The translations under genes were made by a program, and so were the position numbers. DNA of 64,000 nucleotides from Odontesthes bonariensis (lineage: Eukaryota > Chordata > Actinopteri > Atheriniformes > Atherinopsidae). The notes under the pieces are model-generated. The model did no database searches, was not told the DNA's origin, and saw only the letters and a list, made by a program, of their open reading frames with translations. This document shows positions 48,501 through 59,900 of the stretch, piece by piece; positions within the stretch are counted from its first letter, which is position 1, and each line of letters begins with the position of its first letter. The stretch covers positions 20,482,227 to 20,546,226 of the forward strand of contig NC_134515.1 in NCBI RefSeq assembly GCF_027942865.1, read 5' to 3'.

Positions 48501-51500
48501 GGCACGTCAGCCTGGGTTGACACCATTCCACTGAGACACAGTGAGTGTCTGCTTTGAACATGCAAACAACAAAAAGTTGGGGGTTTAAAAGGAAATGTAT
48601 GATCAGGCGGTGGCAGCACAAGTTATTTTAGGTATGGCTGTAATAAAAAGAGCAGAGGGTGCAGAGGTTTTCAACCAGAAACAAAACCAAAAAGAGAAAC
48701 TAATTCTGGCCATGTTTCTGCTCTAAAAACAGATATTTGCAGTTGCTGATTTGCATGATCAGTCGTGTGAGTGGAAATTTCAGTTCATTGGAACTGATGT
48801 GTAAAAGGTGTTTCTATGTCCTTCTATGCACATTATTATAGTTTGTTGAAGAAAAATGGAAGAACCACCTCAAACAAAGTTTTGCACTTCCATCAACCTT
48901 TTCCAATACCTCAAAATTCCCATTCCAAAATGAATTGTGTTAATGAGCTTGAAAGCCTGATGTTAATGAGCTTGACAGCAGAAAACATGGCCAGTGACAA
49001 CAGTGCTTATTTCAAAAGTCTTAAAAAGTTGATGCAAAAGTGCAACAAATGTGTTCTTTTACGTCATAGTATCGAAAAGTGTTTATACAGTGATTCTGCC
49101 TGGGCTGGCTGCTAAAAAAAAAAACAGAGCTGTTCATGCAGTTGTACAAATATGGCCTGGACCTGCTACAGGAACCTCAGAAGGGGAAAAGGAGACGCAA
49201 AGATATGCCTTTAGACCTCTTATCTGATGTAAGTATTTTTGTTCTAGGTAAAATGTCAGAAAGTTATTTTGAAAAGCAGGGGTTAGATCTTAGATCTTAA
49301 CTTAAAACACTGTATTTGTCACCATCATGCGGCTATCGTGCAGATTCTTAGCATCATTTTACCACGTTTCCTAACCGCTTTGACATTAGCAAACGTTACC
49401 ATGCTCATATCTGTTTATTAATTCTACTCACAGTGAAGCTGAGACTGACAGGTGGCATATGGCGAGTAAACTTTGACCCAGTGATAACAATGGAATAAAC
49501 TGTCATAACAACCACCTTTCTGTTGATATCTTGATTTTTGGACCAAAAAGAGTTGGACTGACAACAAACATTTCTCAGAGCCTCGCTGTTAGAATGGCTG
49601 ATAATTCAATTGCAGCAACTGTTTAAGATGTATCATTTACATGTATTATAATGCCATTAAGCCATACCTATATGAGACAACAAGACAGCTAGAGCAGCAG
49701 GGCCATAAATAAAGTGACAGTGAGGCTGAAGTGACAGAGTTAATGTCAATAAATCACGTGACTGCCAGATGGCTCGTTACACAAATGTTTTCTTTAGCCT
49801 GTCTGAGGATGCCATTAAATCATCTTTAGGACCCACAGCGATAGGCTCTTCTTCATAGCAAGAGAGTGTCTCTCGGAAGTTCCCAGGTTTGACGAAGCTT
49901 TTACCCAAATGGGAGCTGCTGTTTCCAAATCAGGCCCCTATAGATCAGTCCAGCGTTTCTATCTCATCCCCTGGAGCGGACTTTGAATGTATGGTTTTGA
50001 TTTAATTCATAAAGTAGCAGCCACATCAGCATCGTTTGTGCTATTTTCTTTCTTGAAGTATTCACCATCAGACTTCACAATTCATAATACTCCCAAAAGA
50101 TTTGCTCATCACGTTTAGTCTTTAGATTGTTAATGAGCAAGAAAACAATGTGTTTGGTCAGCTGGTTTTGATCGATTACGAGAGAAATGCTCGATTCAAA
50201 AAAATCGAGTGCTCAGTCTTATTTGTGATGAAAATTGCCGTCACCTCTGAAGATGTCCAAATGAAAGCTTGATTTACAGTCAACGAAAGCAGTTGTCAGC
50301 ACCTGCTGGATTTATGCACATACATCTGTGCAGTCCATCTGAAGCTGGCAGTTAATACCACCTCCACCTCCCTGGTTGCAGCACGAGTATTTTAAGGATA
50401 GGTCATAAGTTACAGCTATCAGGGGGCTCTTGACAGACATCTTAAAAGTTGGCTTAACACCAGCAAAATTCTGAACTCCGGGGTTTCTCGCAGGACATTT
50501 TGTACAGAGTTTTACTCATTAACAGCTCTTTACAGAGAGTGGTTCTCAGTGCATCAAATAAGGTATTATGACTATGACGGCTACCCACCAGCAATCTCGC
50601 GGATCGGCACAGGCTCAGCAAGTGTTCCAGGTTCACTACGGCCACCAGGGTTTACAGCCACCACGCGCACAAGCAGCAGGTCGTCGGCTGTCAGGTTCTT
50701 GATGCAGTAGTGGTTAGCTGTGGTCAGCTCTTCATTAGCTACAACCCAGTCTGTTGCTGTAGGGAAACCAAAGGTTTGTGCTAGTGAGAGGCTTTTAGGG
50801 TAATCTATTATTTTATGCACGTGTATATCTCATCATTGTTTGAAACGGTGAAAATTATATCAACCTGATGTAAATTTCCCAAATGCTAAACATTCCGTAG
50901 ATGAGATATACTAAATGGTTTATCACCTGTCGACACACAAGTTTACAAACAACCTGCCCATAAGAAGTATACTGATGGCTAATGAAATCTTAGAAGGCAT
51001 GCTGTCATCCGAGTAAAAGAGCGCTTCTAAAAGTGGTGTCAGGGGGATACTGCGACAGCCGGTAGACTGATGCCTGCCGTATACGGTTTGAACCCGGCTA
51101 TGAGTCTAACTGCCCCCTGACACTCTGGAGACAGGTGCAGCATTATGCACACACACTTACTTCCATCCTTGCAGTACTCAATGGTATAGCCAGTCAAGCC
51201 AGAGTCTCCAATGGTTTCCGGCGTCTTCCATTTAATGGTGAGGCTGGACTCATTCACATCTTCCACTGACACATCCAAAGGAGCGCTAGTGGGGGCTGTA
51301 AGAAGTGGAGTGATTACAAAGGTGGAGGATGAGCTGAAAATACACACATTAAGGGAATAAGTCCCATTTTTACATCATGTTTACAGAGGTGGGTAAAAGT
51401 CTCACAATTACTTTTATTGTCAATTATTCTGCAGATTGGTTTTGCAATGAAATGTTAAGATAAATTCCACTTATAATTCAGTGTGGCCTCAGGTGATGAC

Positions 51501-53865
51501 AGCAGCAGTTCTACGTAGCTTGGAGTCCTAAAACAATTATTACTCATTGTGTGGAATTTGCTTTCAGCAAATATTTCTAAAGCAAAAATTGGCAAATAAT
51601 TGTTGCCTCCAGCTTCTCATACATTTTTACTCTTTTCTTTGACATAGACATTGTTGTTGTTTCTGAGTAAAGATATTTAGTTACTCCTGGTTTCATGTCT
51701 CTCGTTGACCTTGATTGTGGACACAAAGCAGGACGCAGCTAGCAGCAGAGATGGTGATGTTACCTGCAGGAGGTGGAGGCATGGGTGCCTTGGGTGGCTC
51801 CTCAACCACAGCAGCTTCAGCTGGAGCCGCTGTTATTAAACAAACAGGAGGTTGAGCGAGACCATCATTTCTCCACAATAACACCTCAACTTATTAGTTT
51901 CAAAATGTTCGTTTTTGTTCTTTGGGAATTTGGATGTGCCATTTGACTATAGAAGACACCAGGAGGTTCAAAGTTTTGTGAAGAATGGACCACAGCAGTC
52001 TCAACATGTGGGGAAAGGCATTTTAAATCGGGCAGTTGCCAGTATAAGCAGCACAAAACATACATAAATGTGTTTGTGTGCTGCAGTTTATGTTTACCGT
52101 CTACAGGAGCATCTGCAGCTGGAGTGGTGGCGCCGTCTTCAGCGGCTGGGGCAGCAGCTAGCATTAAAATGTCATTAGGGAAGCAAATTAGTGGTGTTAC
52201 TCATGCAGGTAATCAATGTGTTTTCAGCTAATTTGATCAACATGGGTCTCACTGAAGCACAGCACCGGGATAGACAGGAGGAGAAGACGCTTTATGTATC
52301 CAAAGAGACAATAACAGAAGAGTCTAAGAGCCAAAAAACTGATCTGTCAGCACAGGAAACATTTGCTGCCCGAATAAGGCCATTTTATGTCCACAAAGAG
52401 AAACTTTGAGGTTTTGACAATCAGATAGCGATTCAAGATTAAAAAAAAAACATACTGTAAATGTCATAATGTTAACAGTGAGAAATACAGCAGGTCATGA
52501 CCCAGAAACGAAAGCAGCATGTGCGTTGCACAGCAGGCCGCCAACACACATCTTACATTACAGCTTGCGTATGTGGACTGCCTGCTCTGTGTGCTTGCCC
52601 TCAGTCGGGGTTGTTGCACCTGCTTCTTCGTCCGTGGGATCAGCTGAAGTTAGGTTGAGGTTGAGGTCAGCAGCCAATAAACAGTATGAGCAATTCTACT
52701 AAACCCAACAGTGATGTGCATGATCTGCAAGATCTGGTGATCAGATTATCTGAATGAGATAAAGAAGGATTGCCTTCTTCTCCCTGAAACAATACTTTTC
52801 AGTACTGCTTTTTCTCTTTTAAAATTTTTTTAAATCTTTTTTAATTTCTTGTTTCATATCTGTTGTTGCTGCTGTGACAAGTGAATTTCCCCGTTGTGGG
52901 ATAATAAAGTACAATCTAATCTAATCTAATCTAATCTAATCTAAACAGACAAGTGGACAGACCTGGGTGACAATGTAGACATCAGTGGTGGGTTCTAATC
53001 TTTAACACATATTCCCATGCATTTTGTGCGGCTGCTTGTTCTATAAAAAACTGTTTCTGCAGGGTGCAACAACTAGAGCAGGGGCTTAATTAGATATATG
53101 GTAATAAATAACAAAGGGATTTGCAATTTATCAAATACAGGTGATGTATTAAACAAAGAGGATGAAATCCACAGCACATCCAGAAGAAAGAGAGAGTAAA
53201 AGGCATTTTTCTAGTTTTTGGGAAAAGTGATGACATGAACGTGGATGGACAGATGGATGTTCGTGTACAAAATTTGAAAGTCCAACAGAGTCGAATTATT
53301 TTTTTCCAAATCTGCAAAAGCAACAACAATTCACTGATCAGCAGCTTTAAAAATACATGTACCCAATCTTATGTTGGTTTTACGCTCGTCTTTCACTTCA
53401 CTGCAGGGGTAGCTGGTGTCTCCTTATCTGCATGAGCTGATACTGCAGAACATCTGGAGTCAATAGACGACCGTTTTGTTTTGTATTGTCAGTGCGTCCG
53501 TGCAATGCTCACCCATATAGTTTAATCAGTACTGGTACATGTTTTCCATGTGTTCTTTACATGTAAGCATTAAAATGACTTACAACCTTAGTTTGTGTAA
53601 GCTTTGAACTCAAAAAAGCGTATTTCGCGGATAATCGGGTACCTGGAGAGCTTCCCTCAGCCGCCGCGGTGTCCTCTGCTGGGGCGGCGGGAGTTGCCTC
53701 CCCCTCGGCTGCAGGAGCTGCCTCCGCAGGGGCCTCTACGGGAGCAGCCTCCGCAGGTGCATCCTCTGCAGGTGGAGCCTCCACGGCAGCGGCCTCAGGC
53801 TCAGGTGCCTTCTCAACAGCCTTCTTGGCTGGAGATTTCTTGAGGGGTGCAGGTTTGCTCGGCAT
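40694..53865 (-). CDS. mybph: myosin-binding protein H
   Basis: Thirteen coding exons join to 1,647 nt (548 aa): 53643-53865, 52599-52643, 52098-52157, 51764-51829, 51161-51295, 50589-50756, 47043-47131, 46756-46951, 46293-46432, 45856-46015, 44171-44307, 40881-41067 and 40694-40734 (TAA). Residues 1-131 are Ala/Pro/Glu-rich. Then follow FnIII (about 132-232, [20 protein letters not shown]), Ig (233-327, IRLPRNL to KATVTLQIV), FnIII (328-427, [20 protein letters not shown]) and C-terminal Ig (428-536, [12 protein letters not shown]). This FnIII-Ig-FnIII-Ig order is that of MyBP-H. It is shorter than MyBP-C, which has extra N-terminal Ig domains. The protein binds myosin in skeletal-muscle thick filaments. 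The N-terminus is longer than in the mammalian protein (about 477 aa). The start is the only in-frame ATG upstream of the Ala/Pro tract (MPSKPAP). The exon at 52599 uses a GC donor. nav1 lies just upstream on the same strand. Confidence 0.92.
41068..44170 (-). other. mybph intron before the last Ig exon
   Basis: Intron of 3.1 kb between TGTCCCAAG|GTCAGT and TCCCAG|CCTAAG. No nested gene or clear repeat seen. Confidence 0.7.
44308..45855 (-). other. mybph intron with a (CA)n microsatellite
   Basis: Contains only a CA microsatellite at 45506-45580 and unremarkable sequence. Confidence 0.7.
45506..45580. repeat. (CA)n microsatellite
   Basis: About 75 bp of CA repeat with one CCCG interruption, inside a mybph intron. 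Confidence 0.95.
47132..50588 (-). other. mybph intron between FnIII-1 and Ig-1
   Basis: Intron of 3.5 kb. No exon, repeat family or RNA gene recognised. Confidence 0.65.
52644..53642 (-). other. mybph intron 1
   Basis: Contains a LINE tail remnant at 52850-52944. It also holds an ambiguous short open segment near 53404-53450 ([10 protein letters not shown] on the minus strand) that lacks a phase-compatible donor. Confidence 0.55.
52850..52944 (+). repeat. LINE 3' tail with (TCTAA)n
   Basis: GTGAATTTCCCCGTTGTGGG followed by ATAATAAAGTA and six TCTAA units is the familiar 3' end of short fish LINE copies. No coding part remains. Confidence 0.65.
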
Positions 53866-53907
53866 CACGATCACAGACAACTCTGTGCTGAGATCCAGAA
53901 TCCTTGG

Positions 53908-53916
53908 TTATATATA
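53908..53916 (-). promoter_or_regulatory. candidate TATA box of mybph
   Basis: The minus strand reads TATATATAA 43 bp upstream of the ATG, consistent with a muscle-gene TATA promoter. The implied 5' UTR would be only about 15-20 nt, which is short, so an upstream non-coding exon cannot be excluded. Confidence 0.4.
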
Positions 53917-54593
53917 TGGTGAGAGTTGGATGGCTTGTTGGCAGCTCCACCTACCCCCTGACCCGCCTACCCACTTCATTAACATCATCTTCTTCTTTTA
54001 GACTTGAGACAAATTTTATAAACCAGTGGGGAGAACACTAAAATTGAACCCGTTTATGAACAGCCCTGTCTAATAATTATGATAATAATAATTATAATAG
54101 GAAATATTAGGACATAAAAAGATCGGGTGGAGATTTTTCATGATCACTGGCTAAAGATGTTTTCATATAAAAAAATAAAAATAAGCCATTTTCTCAAATT
54201 TGGTTTTTGTGTTTCTTTTTCATATTCCACCTACCTCAGTAGCATGTGCTTACACCAAACTTTATACTTTTATTCTAATTTGTATATAAAATGTGCTCTG
54301 AAAATCACATAAAAAAATATCACTTGATATAAGCAATTAGTAGTAAACATTCCTTAATTCCTTCATTCAACTGTTGTGTGTTGCCTCAAATCTTTATTTA
54401 AAAAACACTGACTGAAAAGTTCAAACAGATCAGATGGTCTTTCTTTTGGTCTATGCTTATGTTGCTCTGATGAGGGACTGATGTAGAATTGAACTGACAA
54501 TTATAAAACTTGTAGTGCCCTCCAATGGATGATAGGGATAACAAAATGCAAGCATACAACCCAGACGAGTAATGGTGTGAGGAATGGCATGAC
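53917..54593. other. intergenic spacer between nav1 and mybph
   Basis: About 0.7 kb of AT-rich sequence separates the putative nav1 polyadenylation signal from the mybph promoter. No gene seen. Confidence 0.45.
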
Positions 54594-54599
54594 TTTATT
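54594..54599 (-). terminator. candidate nav1 polyadenylation signal
   Basis: AATAAA on the minus strand, about 2.3 kb after the nav1 stop codon and before mybph begins. Other weaker signals exist nearer the stop, so the position is provisional. Confidence 0.4.
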
Positions 54600-56938
54600 A
54601 TGTCCGTCACTCCATGTTAGACATATGGGATTTAATGTGGTTATAGACACAACCATTATTAAGCCCAGTTTTTAAGCCAAGTGCTTCTTCCTACTTGAGG
54701 AAGACAACAAAACCGCAGAGGATGCTCATTTTCTACATACAGGGGCCAGGCTTCTTACATCTCTTAGTTGTAGTGATTGCTGTCGCAGATGAAGTGATTA
54801 TTTACAGTGTTTACAATGGAGATGTTCATGTACAAAAGAGAAAGAAACCTTTACAAATATTTGCATAAGAAAAAAAAACAAAGTTCTACTTTTAAAAACA
54901 AAGTGAAAAGAGGAAGATATCCAGTTATTAAAAATCTCTTTCCCGTGATAAGGTTTAAGCATGGTAGGTCCAATGAAAGAAAATATTTGGAACACACCAG
55001 GGATCCACGCTTTGGGGTTACATCTCAAGGCTGAAATCTGTTCAAAAACTGCTTTCCACTCTTAGGCAACTCCTCAAAGATGTTGAGTCTTTCACACTTA
55101 CAATAGTGTCAAATAGCACACAAGCCGCCCAGTCATGGTACACATTCTCATTCACTGCAGAGTTAACAGACACACACGTCTTTACTAACAGCTTGCCTAC
55201 CTGTCAAAGGTCCAAACAGATAACCCACTCTAAGCCTAAATATGGGCCTTACGGTGACAGCATTAAAGTGGCATCAGAGTAGGTGAGAGGAAGTAATTGT
55301 CTTTCCTCTAAACTGAGGCCTCTGTGTGCTAAATCCAAGCAGCTCAACAGCAGCTTTAGGCCAAATTGTGTTTCAGGCACAGATAGACTTAGGCATAGTG
55401 TCTCTACTTTACGCAAACACCTTAAGTGGAAAGTAGAGTGAACATCAGGACAGAATATGTCAGTCTGAGGTACTTCAGGGCACAGAGTTCTCTACAACCC
55501 CCCTTTCCTCCTTCATCACATCACAGTCAAGATGTGAGTAATAAATACTGTAATCTACCACTTTGTAACAAATCTTATGTGCAAACCATTAAAGGAAAGA
55601 AATTGGAGGAAGCCACTTGAAGTTTGATTCAATAATTCTCATCATAATTTTTAACAATGACTGAGAAGGAAACTCATCTTCGATTTGATTAAAAGTAGCA
55701 TGGTCACAGGATTTAAAGAGCAAATGCAAAGAGGAAGAAAAACGTCGCATGAAAGTTTGCTTCTTTTTTTTTTTTTGTATCTCCACTTCCCCTTATGCGA
55801 TGGCGTATGAGAAATGATGTGACAGCCAAGACCACGGTGTGTTTTGCTGTCAACGTCTCTCTCACCCTGTTTCATATTGGGTGTTACTAAAGTCGGCGAG
55901 GTGACTACTGAAGATGACTCGGTACAAAATCCTATAAAATCAAGACTTTTAAAGCTGTATTCTCAGCTTTTACAAGAAAAGTTTGTGTTTTAAATACAGA
56001 ATATACTGTACGCAAGCATAGTCGGAAATGGTAGACTTGATCATCAAGCAGCCTGTGTGTCTGTGTTGAGTTTCTATTGTTTCTGTCAATGATGACATTT
56101 TCCTCAAAAGATTCGCCCTGAAACTGACTCATTATTCATCCATGCATGTTTCACTTGCAGCTTCACAGTTTTGGTATTTGATTCATGACAATTGGCTGAA
56201 CTTAAAAGAAGATAACATTCAAGGCCATGTTCGTAATTGCGGTCTTGTCGGTTTGTTGTATTCTACTGAGCACCTTTGAGAAGACAGAGAGCACAGAGAT
56301 CAATAAATACTGCCATCTACAGGATTTACTCATGAACTGCGCATTTTGGGCAACTAGCTGTCCCCAATTTGACAACGGTCACTGCCACAGCCCTCTAAAA
56401 AATCCAATTATCACAAGTAAAAAATAAAGTGCATTTTGGCTGTTGTCAAGTGACGGCCCTACTTGTAGGCGAGTCATACACAGGCTGATTATCCTCTGAA
56501 ATAAAGTCTGCATTCACAGAAAACCAGTGAGCACCAGTAGTTGCTGTGAAGTTTGTGGCGGTTAAACATAAACAAAAGAAAAGGGGAACAAATAGGTCTT
56601 GACCAACAGGATTATAGTTAATATTTTGCATCATACTATTCTGGTCACCATGCACTTGCAGATTCAACAACAACCCATCTGGAACAAGCTGAGGCAAAGA
56701 GGGAAGGACAGGTCCTTGTCTTCCCCTCGATGCAATCATCACAGTTTCCTTTTAAAGCAGTTTAATTGTCTTTCCAAATTTGTGATAGCAGGGGAGACCA
56801 AACCCTCTGTCCATAATCACTCTCTTTATATTTAGCTTTGTAACTGCTCACTGAGCACACATTAACGTTCATTGCTGAGTCTTAAATTCTCTGCTGTGTC
56901 AAAGAGTCTGCATTTCCTATGCTTAATGGACAGTCAGC
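54600..56938 (-). other. probable long 3' UTR of nav1
   Basis: No coding exon is recognisable between the nav1 stop (56939-56941) and the AATAAA at 54594. AT-rich non-coding sequence of this length is usual for a neuronal gene's 3' UTR. Confidence 0.45.
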
Positions 56939-59900
56939 TCAGAGCGTAGCCTGCAGAGTGGGATCCAGGCAGCCATCCCTCTCTGGAGACTCGATGTAGT
57001 TGGCTGACTCCTGGAGTTTCAGCAGCATGGCCATCTGAGGAACAGGATGGGACACAGACGTAGAGTGAGTCATACATGGTTACATTTAGTTTAGCCTCCA
57101 TTAATTACGATTTTTTTTTTTTTAATTCCTCAAATGAACACTGAGCGTTATAGTGACTATAACTATTCAACACTGTCTAAGTATTCTTGGCTCTGACACT
57201 GACTTCCATAGTAGTTTTCTGTTACTAGGACATGATTGTGCGAGTGAGTGGGTGACTGTGAGGAAAATTGAAAAGCACTTTCAATTAAAACTCTATATAA
57301 ATATGCAGGAAGATGTGCATGTGTAATCACCCTCACAGTGGCTGAACTGTAAGCAAACACATACTCTTCTATTACCAAGAGTTTCTTGAGATAAGCCTGG
57401 ACTGAGACACATGTCGCATCTTCAAAACACATACTCACCAGTGGGTCTGACTCCAGTGTGCTGGGTGGAGGTGTATCTTTGGGGGGCTTCTTCTCCTCAC
57501 TTGGTGGACCTATACTGGGTGGAGGTAGGTGAAAGAGCCTGGACTGGTCCTGCTGTGCATTGGGCCAGGGGAGGGTACCTCTCACCCACTCCACAGGATC
57601 CTCCCACACCGCTTTATGACCGTGCACCTGAGAGAACAGGCAGAAGGCTGTTGCAGAATTGTACTATAAAGAGGAGCTTCTTGTTGATATCACTGATGTT
57701 AGACTTTGGAGGTTCTTCTGTTTTCACCTTGATACCGTCTTTGGATCCCTCCTGCAGGTATGGTATGATAGAGTGGTTCCAAAGGTCAATGAACCACTGC
57801 CTGAACTCTACCACTGACACTGGGCATGACAAGAAGAAGCAAGGACCTGAGGGATACAACACTTTCTGTTAATACCGGTCTATTCCCTGAGTCAACTCCC
57901 CCAGTCAGACTCAAGTGGCCCCGTGTCCACCGTATCTCACCTATGAGGAAGTCGGACGTGCTGTGTTTCTCCAGGAAAGTGTGCAGGTGGTACCAGAGCT
58001 GAGGGATCCAGTCGAGAACACAGAGGAGAGCCTGGCGGCGTGCTGAGTCCTGCTCCTCCTCCTGGTAGGCCTCCACAGCTTTACGATGCAGGTACCTCAG
58101 CAGAAACCCGTTTGCCGGTTCCACATTATTGGAGAACATCACCATTCTGTTGCCAAAAAAAAAAAATGTTTTAACTATCTGTGAGCGCTAAACTTTGCGT
58201 ATAGTCATGTAAGACTTGCGGGGAAGTACTTTGACTGAGTGCTGACCTGAAGCTGAGGTGCAGTCCGTGGTTAGACGTCATCCTCACAGGCTGATTGGTT
58301 GTTCCAATAATGTAAGGACTGAAACACCAACAGAAGATATTATGTTTAGCTTTCATAAAGCAAAACGTTTTTAATTATTTAAGAAATACAATAGCTGAAG
58401 GACCCACCATTTGTGATATTTGCAGGTGAGCGCTCCATTAACAAGCTCAGTGATGGCCGCCGGATCACTAATGTCATCTATGATAACAACCAACGGCAGC
58501 TCTCCTGCACTGTCTCTGTCAATTTGATTCGCGAGATCTGACAGATACAACTGCAAATCCTGCAATCATACAGAGATATGTGTATATATATATATACAGC
58601 TTTGAGAGAGAAACAACAGTTTCTTATTTTTCTAGAAAAGACTGAAATATGGTGGGCAAAATTCGCGTTTTACCTTCTGCGACTGTCGGTGCATGTTGAA
58701 GGTGACAGCAGAGCTGTGACCCACGCCACACGGCTCATGGTCGACCTCAGACGAGTCAATCCTGCTGCGCTGCAGGAGGTAGTGAGCCAGATGCTGGGCG
58801 AGATACGTCTTTCCTGTTCCGCTGGGTCCAGACAGAACCAGACGCCTGTGTTTCGTCAGCAGGCTGATGTAGTGCAGCATCATGGGCTTAGGAATCAGAG
58901 TCTCAAACACCAGTGAGTCAACACATTTCTCTCTGAGACCTTTATCAGTATCAAACACAAAGGAGAAAGAGAGGAAAGGATTATGGCATTTCCTATTGAA
59001 TACGAGCATACATATACACATCTGTAAATCATACACTCACTTTCAAATTTAAGCAAAACGAATGATCAAAACGAGTATTTCTTCAAAACTGATTTTGTGT
59101 AGGTAATCACTATTAATTGCATATTCATTTCATTTTGTAATTTGCCGAAATTTTACCACAACAAGACTTTTTCACGTGCAATGAAAATATAAAAAAAAAG
59201 AGGAAGCACAATATGTTTCATATGAATGCGATGTTACCAGCCAAGCCTTTCCCTTTAAGACGGGGGCCTGGTGTAACATGAGTGTGATCTTTGTAGCTCT
59301 GTGAATAATGTAACCTAGATGCAGCTGTGAGGTGCGTGTGAACAGAAGTGGCTAGAATACCCATATTCAGCCATAAAATGTGTAGATGGCTTTAAGTTCC
59401 TGGACAACAGTTATCCGAATGTTAAAGGCCTTATTGAGTGTCTCAAAGGTGGAAATAAGAGCCTAGTTGAACTAAGTAATGAGAGGGTATCTCTGTTTCT
59501 CTTCCTCACTGCAAGCAAGCAAGTGATACTTCATCAACTCCTTACAAGAACATACTTAACGAGTTAATAATAATATCAGGTAACTGTCTCGTAACCATTC
59601 ATTTGTTTGTGGTTTGCATGTCATGTAGGCTGGAAGAACTCTGGATATGACCAAACTCATTAAATGTAAGTATAACATCTTCTAGATTTTTATGGCAGTT
59701 GGCAAATAATGTTGCTATGTTTTAAAACATCGGCTAGAAATATTGAAACTGTGCACTTACTTCAGTGAATGCCCCAGACAGTCTTTTAATGGCAATAAAC
59801 GGCAACAGTCCTGGCTTTTAACATACCAAGAAACTAAGCACCAAGCGTAGTATGTATTTGTACTACTGACCTTTTAAGGTGACACATATTCGAGCAGAAC

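Noticed and set aside
53404-53450. Extra N-terminal mybph exon encoding [10 protein letters not shown]
   Set aside because: It has a good acceptor and fitting composition, but no GT or GC donor leaves it in phase 1 as the neighbouring exons require. The gene is complete without it.
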